64,000 nt of DNA, taken from positions 460,363-524,362 of the forward strand of contig NZ_VZQZ01000002.1 in NCBI RefSeq assembly GCF_008802365.1. Direction: 5' to 3'. Positions 55,915 through 64,000 of the stretch are shown in pieces. Position 1 is the stretch's first letter; every line of letters begins with the position of its first letter. A program made the position numbers and the translations under genes. This stretch comes from Oryzomonas japonica (GTDB lineage: Bacteria > Desulfobacterota > Desulfuromonadia > Geobacterales > Pseudopelobacteraceae). Under the pieces are notes generated by a model. That model was given only the letters and a program-made list of their open reading frames with translations, had not been told where the DNA came from and did not search any database.

Positions 55915-56706
55915 TCATCTCATTTCCCGCCGCGAAAAAATGGCGGCGGAGAAGGATAGCAGAAGCCCCACATAGACAACAAAATAAGCCACGGTCAGAA
56001 ACAATCCGTTGGCAGGGACCGGAAGTCCATAGATTGCATTGACCTTCAGATCAAAGGCGCTGAAATTTGGCAGCAGGTAATAGAGTCCGGTGGCAAGCTG
56101 TTTCATTATGGGAGAGAGATTTTTCGAGGCTGGTGAATGGATATACTCATAGACCTGCTGCGTAACACCTCCAGCCAGGAAGGTGGCAATCGTGCCAAAA
56201 ACAGGCAGGAAGAAGGAGGTGCTGACCGTGGAAATCAGGAACGCCACCGCGATCAGCAAGATGTATTTTAAGACGTCAAACAGAATGCACAGCGCCACCG
56301 TCCCCCAGACAATCGGCCTATCGGGCGGATGAACGGAAGCGGTGAAAGCAACGACCGCACCAGCGGCGATACCCAGCACAACCGCCACCAGCAACAGAAA
56401 CAGAGCTGTGCCGCCAAATCGCCCCAGCAGATAACCCTGCCGTGAGAGCGGCAACCCCAGCACGCTGAAGGTGTAGCGGCGTTCAATGTCTTTCCAAAGC
56501 GACGTACCGCCCAGAAAAACCGACAGCATCAACATGATGAATGAAATCAGGGAGAGCGTCAGGGTCAGGGACAGCTCCGTCACTTGGCGCATGGAGAGTG
56601 TAGCAAGGCCAGGGATTAGCACGAATGCACATGCCGTCACCATTATGCCCTGGAATACGCGGTCGCGAAAGATACCTTTAAGAGTAATGCCAATAATCGT
56701 CGTCAT
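55915..56706 (-). CDS. ABC-2 type permease of the pilin locus
   Basis: A 263-residue membrane protein with six to seven hydrophobic segments and an ABC-2-like organisation (VFQGIMVTACAFVLIPGL, RRYTFSVLGLPLSRQGYLLGRF). It should pair with the ATPase at 54120-55034. The substrate is unknown, though its place between the TMTC-like protein and a TPR protein suggests something linked to surface polymers or pilus maturation. Confidence 0.82.
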   Translation of the reverse strand: MTTIIGITLKGIFRDRVFQGIMVTACAFVLIPGLATLSMRQVTELSLTLTLSLISFIMLMLSVFLGGTSLWKDIERRYTFSVLGLPLSRQGYLLGRFGGTALFLLLVAVVLGIAAGAVVAFTASVHPPDRPIVWGTVALCILFDVLKYILLIAVAFLISTVSTSFFLPVFGTIATFLAGGVTQQVYEYIHSPASKNLSPIMKQLATGLYYLLPNFSAFDLKVNAIYGLPVPANGLFLTVAYFVVYVGLLLSFSAAIFSRREMR

Positions 56707-56747
56707 GCCCCAGTCCTTATTATCTTCTGAATGAAAACGTTAAAATA

Positions 56748-58487
56748 TCACTTCGCAAGTTCTTTTGCCAGTTTTTCTGCCGGCGCGCGGTAATATGCGG
56801 TAGGAGGAGCGGTTCGCACAACGGTGGTAAAAGCCGTAAGGGCTTTCTGCCTCTCACCTGCCTGCATATAAACAATCCCTAGGCGGTATGAATAAAATGG
56901 GGCGGCGGTAAGGTCTATCAAGCGGGTTAAGGTTTTAACAGAACCGGGATAGAGTTCAAGAGCGGTTGATTTTTTCGCCATGAGTTGAAACTTGTCAATT
57001 TCAAGCACCTTCTCCAAAAGTTCCACCTCATGCTTACCAGGATCCGTTAATGCCTGGTTGACTATTGCCCTTGCCCCTATAAAATCTCCGTTTTTTATTC
57101 TTTCATCAGCCTTGCTCATAAACCCATATTGTCGATTATTAAGTTCCGCAGGCAATTGCAAGGAGGTAACGATCGCGTCAGCCTCCTTATTTCTTCCACG
57201 CGCATAAAGCGCATTGGCTATCTCGTTTTGAGCGACTATGAAATCAGGAGATTTCCGTAATGTGTCTTGATAGAGGGCCAGATTATCCTGCCATAGGATG
57301 GCACGACTGGTGGTGCCGTAAATAGCAATAAACACTACTGAGGCAACCACACCTGTGAGGAGCGGTTGATACCGAATTTGCTTTCCAAATCGATAGATTT
57401 CAAATACCAGCCCCATGAGAAAAAAGGCTAGCGGTATGTACATGTATCGCTCTGCCAGCGGCGTCCAGGTCTGCTTAAGGAGCGGGATCATCAGGGCTGA
57501 GGAGCCGATTGCGGCCGCACATGCAAACAAAAAGGCTATTATCGTACGTCGGCTCATCAACAATAACGCCACAACAAACACGAGGAAGCCCAATGGTATA
57601 TAGAGGTCTGAGACATGAGTGATTGCAAAATTGAGCGGGAACGGAAAGAAAAGCTTTTTCAGGTAGAATCCGGCCGCCTTTAGAACGAGGCGTGTATTTT
57701 CAAGCAGACCAACACTCTCCCCCCCCCCAATGTGGTTGAAAACCTGCGCCACACCAGCATCAGAGTGAGAAAATGCACCCGTCCGAAAGAAAAAATATAC
57801 GGCGCCGGCACCGAGAAACGTAAGTACATGCGGCAGGTTATTGATGAGAGTGGCCCGCAGAGGAGGCTTGGTGTCCGCATTTTCAGAGTTGAAAAAAGGA
57901 AGGATTATTGCTGCCGGCAGGAAAAAAATTGCCGTTTCCTTGGCAAGACAGGCAATCAGCATGCACAATGCAGCCAATGCCGACACCATAAGGTTTCTGC
58001 ATTTCTGTGCAAGCAACCAGACGGAGAGGAATAGAAAAAATCCTGCCAGCAAATCGGTTCTGCCGGCAATCCAAGCAACAGCTTCAGTGTTGATGGGATG
58101 AATGGCAAAGAAAAGTGCCACTATAAACGCCACTATTTCAGAGCGAATGCCCTGTTGAGCCGAATACCTGCAGGCGATGGCATATACCATCAATGTATTG
58201 ATAAGATGCAAAACGACATTTTCAAGATGCATGAAACTAATTTCAAGGCCCCATACATATTTGTCCATCATGTACGATAGAACCAGAACAGGTCGATAAT
58301 AGTTACTGCTGCCGGAAGCAAAAATGCTGTGCAGGGTAAAATTATCCGTATTCAACAGATAATCATACATCCCCGGATCATCAACGGAATTTAGCGTAGC
58401 AAAGATAACAGGATAATATATTCCAAGCACAACAAATGAAAGGAGCAGGATACAGGTGCGATTGCTAATGTTTATTTGGCTATTCAT
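56748..58487 (-). CDS. TMTC-like membrane protein with C-terminal TPRs (putative glycosyltransferase)
   Basis: A 579-residue protein with about ten hydrophobic segments (13-440) resembling the TMTC/PMT GT-C superfamily, including a short acidic loop DDPGMYDY near the N-terminus and IHPINTEAVAWIAGRTDLL, a stretch seen in TMTC proteins, then tetratricopeptide units (about 455-575). GT-C enzymes attach lipid-linked sugars to proteins, so pilin glycosylation is possible but unproven. The ATG at 58487 follows GGGA. A run of ten G (forward C at 57719-57728) interrupts codons about 253-256 and could shift the frame. The terminator after the pilA partner gene precedes it. Confidence 0.78.
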   Translation of the reverse strand: MNSQINISNRTCILLLSFVVLGIYYPVIFATLNSVDDPGMYDYLLNTDNFTLHSIFASGSSNYYRPVLVLSYMMDKYVWGLEISFMHLENVVLHLINTLMVYAIACRYSAQQGIRSEIVAFIVALFFAIHPINTEAVAWIAGRTDLLAGFFLFLSVWLLAQKCRNLMVSALAALCMLIACLAKETAIFFLPAAIILPFFNSENADTKPPLRATLINNLPHVLTFLGAGAVYFFFRTGAFSHSDAGVAQVFNHIGGGESVGLLENTRLVLKAAGFYLKKLFFPFPLNFAITHVSDLYIPLGFLVFVVALLLMSRRTIIAFLFACAAAIGSSALMIPLLKQTWTPLAERYMYIPLAFFLMGLVFEIYRFGKQIRYQPLLTGVVASVVFIAIYGTTSRAILWQDNLALYQDTLRKSPDFIVAQNEIANALYARGRNKEADAIVTSLQLPAELNNRQYGFMSKADERIKNGDFIGARAIVNQALTDPGKHEVELLEKVLEIDKFQLMAKKSTALELYPGSVKTLTRLIDLTAAPFYSYRLGIVYMQAGERQKALTAFTTVVRTAPPTAYYRAPAEKLAKELAK

Positions 58488-58497
58488 GGGAATTCCC

Positions 58498-58529
58498 AAA
58501 AAAAAGCGGGATGCCGAAACACCCCGCTT
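58498..58529 (-). terminator. Rho-independent terminator between the pilin operon and the TMTC gene
   Basis: On the minus strand AAGCGGGGTG pairs with CATCCCGCTT (one G-T pair) around a TTTCGG loop, then TTTTTT (stem 58529-58504, T run to 58498). It ends the pilA-partner transcript 25 bases after the stop codon and 11 bases before the next ATG. Confidence 0.88.
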
Positions 58530-58553
58530 AAGTTGATGCGGTAGTTTTACCAA

Positions 58554-58940
58554 CTACATTGTTGTCCAACCGGTTCCAAACGCATCCGAACCTGTCTTCG
58601 AATAACCGCTAGTATCAGAAGTTCCGGCAGTTACGTCCTTTTGGTAGATGGAAGTACTGTCATAGGCAGAACCATAGGCTTTGGTGCCGTTCTTGTGTTG
58701 GGTCTCAAGAGCATAGCCCGGGGTGTCGGTTATAGCACCAAGACCAACGCCGGTCGAAGTCTTGCCAATCAGGGTTGTTCCCGCAGCACCCGGGGATATC
58801 GTTACGCCGGTTTTCCCACCATAAAGAGATAAACCAGATTTTCCAGTACTGCTAATATCAAGGTCAATCTTCGTGCTTGCAGCAAATACTGAAGATGCTG
58901 ACAATAGAGCCATCACGGCAAAAACAACTGTTTTTTTCAT
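58554..58940 (-). CDS. Secreted small protein following pilA (PilA-C/Spc position)
   Basis: A 128-residue exported protein: signal peptide 1-21 (ending SVFA|AS), then a Gly/Ser/Thr-rich mature part with repeated GxxG and aromatic Y residues, no Cys and no transmembrane helix. In G. sulfurreducens the gene after the short pilin encodes PilA-C/Spc, the partner or chaperone that forms a heterodimer with PilA-N; this gene has the same position, length and secretion signal, but I cannot show sequence homology by eye. AGGAG lies upstream of the ATG at 58940; a longer frame from 58985 would spoil the signal peptide. Confidence 0.6.
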   Translation of the reverse strand: MKKTVVFAVMALLSASSVFAASTKIDLDISSTGKSGLSLYGGKTGVTISPGAAGTTLIGKTSTGVGLGAITDTPGYALETQHKNGTKAYGSAYDSTSIYQKDVTAGTSDTSGYSKTGSDAFGTGWTTM

Positions 58941-58968
58941 ATCATTACTCCTTTCTATAAATCGACTA

Positions 58969-59193
58969 TTATTGATACGAAGCAACTACTGGATATTCCT
59001 GATTATCGGCCATATAGGCTTCCATACCAGTTTTCAGGTTCTTCAAGTCCGAGTTGGCAGATGAGTTGTAGGCCTTGGCACGATAGGCGGAAAACTGCGG
59101 GATGGCGATGGCCGCCAGGATACCGATGATCGCAACAACGATCAGCAGTTCGATCAGGGTGAAGCCTTTTCTGTTTCTCATTTTTTGTAGCAT
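58969..59193 (-). CDS. pilA: Short type IV pilin (PilA/PilA-N)
   Basis: A 74-residue prepilin with cleavage after G10 and mature protein beginning [14 protein letters not shown] (N-methylated Phe1, Glu5). The mature pilin has 64 residues and is nearly identical over its first 40 to the short e-pilin of G. sulfurreducens, with aromatic residues F1, F24, Y27, Y32, Y50, Y57 and Y63. The C-terminal globular domain of ordinary pilins is absent. AAGGAG precedes ATG at 59193. It is driven by a sigma-54 promoter, follows pilR in reading order and is followed by the putative PilA-C-like gene. Whether its filaments conduct electrons cannot be decided from sequence. Confidence 0.95.
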   Translation of the reverse strand: MLQKMRNRKGFTLIELLIVVAIIGILAAIAIPQFSAYRAKAYNSSANSDLKNLKTGMEAYMADNQEYPVVASYQ

Positions 59194-59259
59194 GTCTTTC
59201 TCCTTTCGTTGTTTTGTGTACTTTACAGATCAAGTAACAATCAATTCAGAATTATCACT

Positions 59260-59274
59260 GCAAATCAAAGGCCA
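59260..59274 (-). promoter_or_regulatory. Sigma-54 (RpoN) promoter of pilA
   Basis: On the minus strand TGGCCTTTGATTTGC: invariant GG (59273-59272) and GC (59261-59260) ten bases apart. Transcription would begin near 59249 and leave a leader of about 55 bases. G. sulfurreducens pilA is known to be RpoN/PilR dependent. Confidence 0.75.
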
Positions 59275-59369
59275 GTTTCAAAACAACCATAACAACTTGA
59301 TACTACGAATATTTTTCAACATTACCAGAATACAATTGCCTGGACCAGAGCCAAACACGTCACCAAACC

Positions 59370-59381
59370 TGACAATAATTG

Positions 59382-59384
<3 letters not shown>
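59370..59384. promoter_or_regulatory. Candidate PilR activator site upstream of pilA
   Basis: A perfect 15-bp palindrome TGACAAT-A-ATTGTCA. It overlaps the pilR stop codon and lies about 96 bases upstream of the sigma-54 promoter's -24 element, the usual position for an NtrC-type upstream activator site. Its half-sites contain TGTCA, which resembles the TGTC core described for PilR binding in Pseudomonas. Confidence 0.5.
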
Positions 59385-60752
<1,368 letters not shown>

Positions 60753-60799
60753 GGATATACCTCGTCATCAGAGAGGACTCTGCTTATTTATATGTATCC

Positions 60800-61007
60800 A
60801 GTTTCCGATTCGGAAAGGAGGAGTTTTTTGTCCAGGCAAGGAAATCGAGGGATTGCGCGGAGGCGTACATCAGTACACCGCACAATTTTGCTCGCAAAAT
60901 TGGACCGCGAAGGCGCCCGAAGGGTGAGGCCGACACGGCCGAAGTCACAAGCAAGGCCGAAGATTGACGCCGCATGGGCGAAAAAGAACCCTTTCCGGAC
61001 GGAAACT
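60800..61007. repeat. 208-bp inverted-repeat element (MITE/REP-like)
   Basis: The ends AGTTTCCGATTCGGAAAGG (60800-60818) and CCTTTCCGGACGGAAACT (60990-61007) are inverted repeats differing only in the central 2-3 bases, themselves palindromic. Inside are two more hairpins: GCGTACATCAGTACACC-type imperfect stem near 60862-60880 and the perfect CAATTTTGC-TC-GCAAAATTG (60883-60902). No open frame of note is present. Its right end abuts the stop codon of the exporter permease (61006-61008). Confidence 0.75.
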
Positions 61008-62163
61008 ATCCGATTCTTCGCAAGCCGTCGGCAATCCCGATCCTGACCGCCCGCCAGGTGGGAAAGACGGCCGCCACCAGGCCGACCACCAGGCAGAAGG
61101 CCACATCCAGGTACAGGGTTGAACGCTCGACCTGGAAAACGGGGAAGAACGCGCCCATGATCTTGCCGAACCTGGCGGCCACCGGAAAGGTCAGGACGAT
61201 GCCGACAGCACAGCCGGTCATGGAGATAAACAGCGACTCGCCGAACACCATGCCGGCAATGTAGTACCCGCGAAAGCCCATGGCCTTGAAGATGGCATAC
61301 TCACCGATCCGTTCCCGGGCGGTCATGGCCATGGTATTGGCCACCACCGCCATGATGATGACGATCACCACGTACGACACGATGCGGATGGCCACCACGA
61401 TAGCCTCGGTCATGGAGACGAAGCTGAGCTGGAAGGCCTTTTCCGTCTCGGTCAGGGTTTCGGCCAGGGAGTTCTTGAACCGCGCATCCACCGCCAGGGA
61501 GGTCTCCGCCGCCGTTTGCGGGTTTTTCAGCCCCAAGATGATGACGCCGAGCTGATCGGCCCGACGCGCGGCCGTCTTCTTCAGGGTTTCGTTCAGATAG
61601 TCCCACTGAAAGAAGAACTGGTTCTCATCGGTCGATTTCTCCGCGCCGCGATAGATGCCGCGCAGGACGAATTCCCACGTTCCCGGAAAGATGGTGCCCT
61701 TGAGCGTGATGCTGTCGCCCACCTTCCACCCGAAGCGCTCGGCCAGCCTCCGTCCGACCACGCACCCCTTGCGGTCGGCCAGAAATGCCCGTTTGTCTTC
61801 GGGAGAGAGCACGAATTCGGGATACAACTCGAAATAGCTTTTCGGCTCCACGGCAAAATTCGGGAAAAAGTTCTTTTCCGTGATATAGATGCCCCCGAAC
61901 CAGTTGGCGTAGGAAACCGACTTGACCCCCTCCACCTGCCTGATCCGCTCCAGGTAGGACAGGGGCAGGGAAAAGGTCAGGGAGATGGCGTTGCGCGAGA
62001 TCAGCCGCGCGGCCGACGAGGCGTTGACCCCGGCATACCAGGCGCTGACCACCGTCCGCAGCAGGCCGAAGGCCAGGATGGCGATGGTAATCCCCAGTAT
62101 GGTGAGCCCGGTGCGCAAACGGTGGCGCAGGGCGTTCCTGGTAAGCAGCTTAAGAAGGAACAT
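61006..62163 (-). CDS. FtsX/MacB-type ABC transporter permease 1
   Basis: A 385-residue permease: N-terminal helix (about 21-45), periplasmic MacB-like domain (55-270) and three C-terminal helices with VIVIIMAVVANTMAMTARERIGEYAIFKAMGFRGYY (FtsX motif GEYAIFKAMG). It overlaps the ATPase gene by 14 bases. In related genomes I remember this operon as adaptor, ATPase, permease 1, permease 2; the second permease is missing here and seems to be the gene at 19743-20909. The stop codon abuts the inverted-repeat element. Confidence 0.87.
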   Translation of the reverse strand: MFLLKLLTRNALRHRLRTGLTILGITIAILAFGLLRTVVSAWYAGVNASSAARLISRNAISLTFSLPLSYLERIRQVEGVKSVSYANWFGGIYITEKNFFPNFAVEPKSYFELYPEFVLSPEDKRAFLADRKGCVVGRRLAERFGWKVGDSITLKGTIFPGTWEFVLRGIYRGAEKSTDENQFFFQWDYLNETLKKTAARRADQLGVIILGLKNPQTAAETSLAVDARFKNSLAETLTETEKAFQLSFVSMTEAIVVAIRIVSYVVIVIIMAVVANTMAMTARERIGEYAIFKAMGFRGYYIAGMVFGESLFISMTGCAVGIVLTFPVAARFGKIMGAFFPVFQVERSTLYLDVAFCLVVGLVAAVFPTWRAVRIGIADGLRRIG

Positions 62164-62851
62164 CGCTGAGCACGCCCTTTTCCAGGTGCCTGACGGTGTG
62201 GGCCTTTTCGGCGGCGCGAGGGTCGTGGGTGACCATGATGATCGTTTTGCCGAACGCGCTGTTCAGTTGCGCCATCAGGTGCAGGATCTCCTCGGCGGAA
62301 ACCCGGTCCAGGTCGCCGGTCGGCTCGTCGGCCACCAGGATGGAGGGGTCGCTCACCACGGCCCGGGCGATGGCGACCCGCTGTTGCTGGCCGCCCGAAA
62401 GCTGGGAGGGGTAATGCTCCATGCGGTCGGCCAGGCCGACCACCTCCAGTGCGGCCAGCACATGCTCCCGGCGTTCGCGGCGGCCGAGCGGCGTCAGAAG
62501 GAGCGGCAACTCCACATTTTCAAACGCGGTCAGGACCGGGATGAGGTTGTAGAACTGGAAGATGAAGCCGACGTGGGCCGCGCGCCAGTCGGCAAGTTCC
62601 CGTTCCCCCAGGGTGGCGATATCCACGCCATCGACCACGATAGAGCCGCTGTCCACCGAATCGATGCCGGCGATCAGGTTGAGCAGGGTGCTCTTGCCCG
62701 ACCCGGACGGCCCCATCAGCGCCAGGAACTCCCCATGGAAGATCTCGAAGGAGAGATCCTCCAGGACCGGCACCACCTGGCTGCCTCGCAGGTAGGACTT
62801 GGCTGCGTTGCGGATACTGACGACGATCCGTCGTTCCCCGGAGTCGGCCAT
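62150..62851 (-). CDS. MacB/LolD-type ABC transporter ATP-binding protein
   Basis: A 233-residue ATPase with Walker A GPSGSGKST, LSGGQQQRVAIARA signature, Walker B LVADEPTGDLD and the VTHD switch His, all typical of the MacB/LolD group that powers mechanotransmission across the envelope. It follows the adaptor by three bases and overlaps permease 1. The exported substrate (lipoprotein, peptide or drug) is unknown. Confidence 0.92.
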   Translation of the reverse strand: MADSGERRIVVSIRNAAKSYLRGSQVVPVLEDLSFEIFHGEFLALMGPSGSGKSTLLNLIAGIDSVDSGSIVVDGVDIATLGERELADWRAAHVGFIFQFYNLIPVLTAFENVELPLLLTPLGRRERREHVLAALEVVGLADRMEHYPSQLSGGQQQRVAIARAVVSDPSILVADEPTGDLDRVSAEEILHLMAQLNSAFGKTIIMVTHDPRAAEKAHTVRHLEKGVLSDVPS

Positions 62852-62854
62852 TTC

Positions 62855-64000
62855 TTATTTTTCCCCGGCCAGGCGAATCCTGACCCCATCCTTCAGTTTA
62901 TCCAAGGGCTTGAGCGCAACTTTATCGCCGGACTTCACCCCGTCGACCTCCACCAGATCGCCCAGCGGGGCGCCGCGGGTAATCGGCGTGAAGACCACGC
63001 GATCCCCCGTGACGAGATAGACCCCCTGACGGCCGCCGGAGGCGACGATTGCCGACGGTTTAACGGCGATGCGTGGCCGCTGGTCCGCCTTGTGGGCCTC
63101 CCGCTCCAGAAAGGCAACCTTTGCGCTCATCTCCGGCAAGATGCGGGGATCGGTGTCCACAAAGCGCACCTTGACCATGACCGAGGCCTTGGTGCGGTCG
63201 GCCGTTGGGACGATGGTGTGCACGACGCCGCGGAACCGGGTGTTGGGCAACGCATCCAGGGTAACCTCGCAGGGCTGCCCCGCCTTCACCACCGACAGGT
63301 TTGATTCGGAGACATCGGCCTCCACCTCAAGCGAACCGAGATCCGCTATGGACACCACGGCCGCCTTGGCATTTGCCGCCGCCCCCAGGGGGGTGATGAT
63401 GTCCCCCACATCGGCATTCTTGGTCAAAACAACGGCATCGAACGGCGCCCGGATCAGACTGTAATCGTAGTTTACGGTCGCCCCCCGTAGCGCGGCGAGG
63501 GCAACGTGGACGCCGGCTTCTGCACCCGCGACGCCGGCAACGGCCTTCTTGTAGCGCGCGTAGGCCGCATCGTATTCGGACCTGGCGACGATCCCCTGGC
63601 TCAGCAACTCCTTCTCACGCAGGAACGCCTGCTTGGCGTCGACCAGTTCCGCTTTGACCTGGTCAAGTGCAGACCGGGCGTTCTGGACGGCTGCCTCGTT
63701 CTGCCGCACGGCCGCCTCAAGGTCCTTGTTCTCCAGCCGGGCAATAACCTGGCCGGTCGTAACCCGGCTTCCCTCCTCGACCCCCAGCCATTCCAACCGG
63801 CCGGTGGTCTTGGCGGCCACCGCCGCCTTCCGTTGGGCCACCACATATCCGCTTGCATTCAACAGGGTAAATGACTGGGTCGGAAATACCTGGGAGACGT
63901 TGGTGGTTTCGATGGAGACGGAGCGCCTCTGCACTGCCAGCAGTACGACTCCGGCGACGATCACGGCGAAAACGACGACCCAAAGACGCGTGCGCTTGCC
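62855..64000 (-). CDS. HlyD-family periplasmic adaptor protein (5' end outside window)
   Basis: A membrane-fusion protein that joins the exporter to an outer-membrane channel. The frame is open to the window edge (the codons before 63964 continue without a stop and add the hydrophobic start RLWVVVFAVIVAGVVLLA), so at least 381 residues of this protein are in the window and the true start is further upstream. It shows the anchoring helix (near the edge), a lipoyl/barrel-sandwich hybrid (about 55-95 and 185-215 from the edge), a coiled coil (about 90-150) and beta-barrel domains, and ends in a C-terminal MP domain. It heads the MacB-type operon. Confidence 0.9.
   Translation of the reverse strand, partial: GKRTRLWVVVFAVIVAGVVLLAVQRRSVSIETTNVSQVFPTQSFTLLNASGYVVAQRKAAVAAKTTGRLEWLGVEEGSRVTTGQVIARLENKDLEAAVRQNEAAVQNARSALDQVKAELVDAKQAFLREKELLSQGIVARSEYDAAYARYKKAVAGVAGAEAGVHVALAALRGATVNYDYSLIRAPFDAVVLTKNADVGDIITPLGAAANAKAAVVSIADLGSLEVEADVSESNLSVVKAGQPCEVTLDALPNTRFRGVVHTIVPTADRTKASVMVKVRFVDTDPRILPEMSAKVAFLEREAHKADQRPRIAVKPSAIVASGGRQGVYLVTGDRVVFTPITRGAPLGDLVEVDGVKSGDKVALKPLDKLKDGVRIRLAGEK

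Overview
The window looks like a chromosomal piece of a Geobacter-type anaerobe (Geobacteraceae and relatives in the Desulfuromonadia). The strongest clue is a 74-residue type IV pilin whose N-terminal half is nearly that of the short Geobacter sulfurreducens PilA as I remember it, with a PilS/PilR/sigma-54 control system and a PilA-TMTC-ABC gene order also known from that group. Dense two-component, chemotaxis and cyclic-di-GMP signalling fits this too. Species was not determined. Most of the window is GC-rich and most genes lie on the minus strand. No rRNA, tRNA, CRISPR array, integrase or transposase was seen.

Layout. 1-7.1 kb: end of a DUF502 protein, an EamA exporter, a response regulator with a decayed GGDEF domain, a D-2-hydroxyacid dehydrogenase, a CHASE4-PAS-GGDEF-EAL protein and AcpH. 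7.2-12.7 kb: an AT-richer island with a PEP-CTERM surface protein under a textbook sigma-54 promoter, then a three-gene operon of TPR/beta-barrel outer-membrane protein, BcsA-like GT2 synthase and GH26-like hydrolase, probably an exopolysaccharide system. 13-20.9 kb: acyl-CoA ligase, two small membrane/lipoproteins, a P2A-type cation ATPase, a membrane protein and a lone FtsX-type permease. 20.9-26.6 kb: pilB-pilT-pilC-pilS under a clear sigma-70 promoter, divergent from purM-purN and rpsT. 28.9-35.1 kb: hybrid kinase, holA, lptE, leuS. 35.2-44.9 kb: a nine-gene chemotaxis-like operon with a HEAT-repeat protein and an ExeA-like ATPase but no chemoreceptor. 45-50.5 kb: der, era, glnS, miaB. 50.7-53.9 kb: a DJ-1/HD-GYP fusion and a Fur-family regulator with an ABC-3 metal transporter. 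54.1-60.8 kb: the pilin locus (ABC transporter, TMTC-like membrane protein, secreted pilin partner, pilA, pilR). 61-64 kb: a MacB-like ABC exporter running off the window.

How it fits together. The surface machinery comes in three parts: type IV pili (pilBTCS, pilR, pilA), a putative exopolysaccharide with a PEP-CTERM protein, and c-di-GMP enzymes (one apparently dead GGDEF, one intact GGDEF-EAL, one HD-GYP). Sigma-54 promoters precede both pilA and the PEP-CTERM gene, so both may answer to NtrC-type activators; a perfect 15-bp palindrome about 100 bp upstream of the pilA promoter is a natural PilR-site candidate.

Most notable. pilBTCS and pilR-pilA, adjacent in Geobacter, are about 32 kb apart here, and the two outer breakpoints each carry one half of an ABC exporter operon: permease 2 next to pilS, permease 1 next to pilR. 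Removing the intervening 40 kb would restore both operons at once. A 208-bp inverted-repeat element sits exactly at the pilR-side breakpoint. A run of ten G in the putative glycosyltransferase downstream of pilA is a candidate phase-variation tract.
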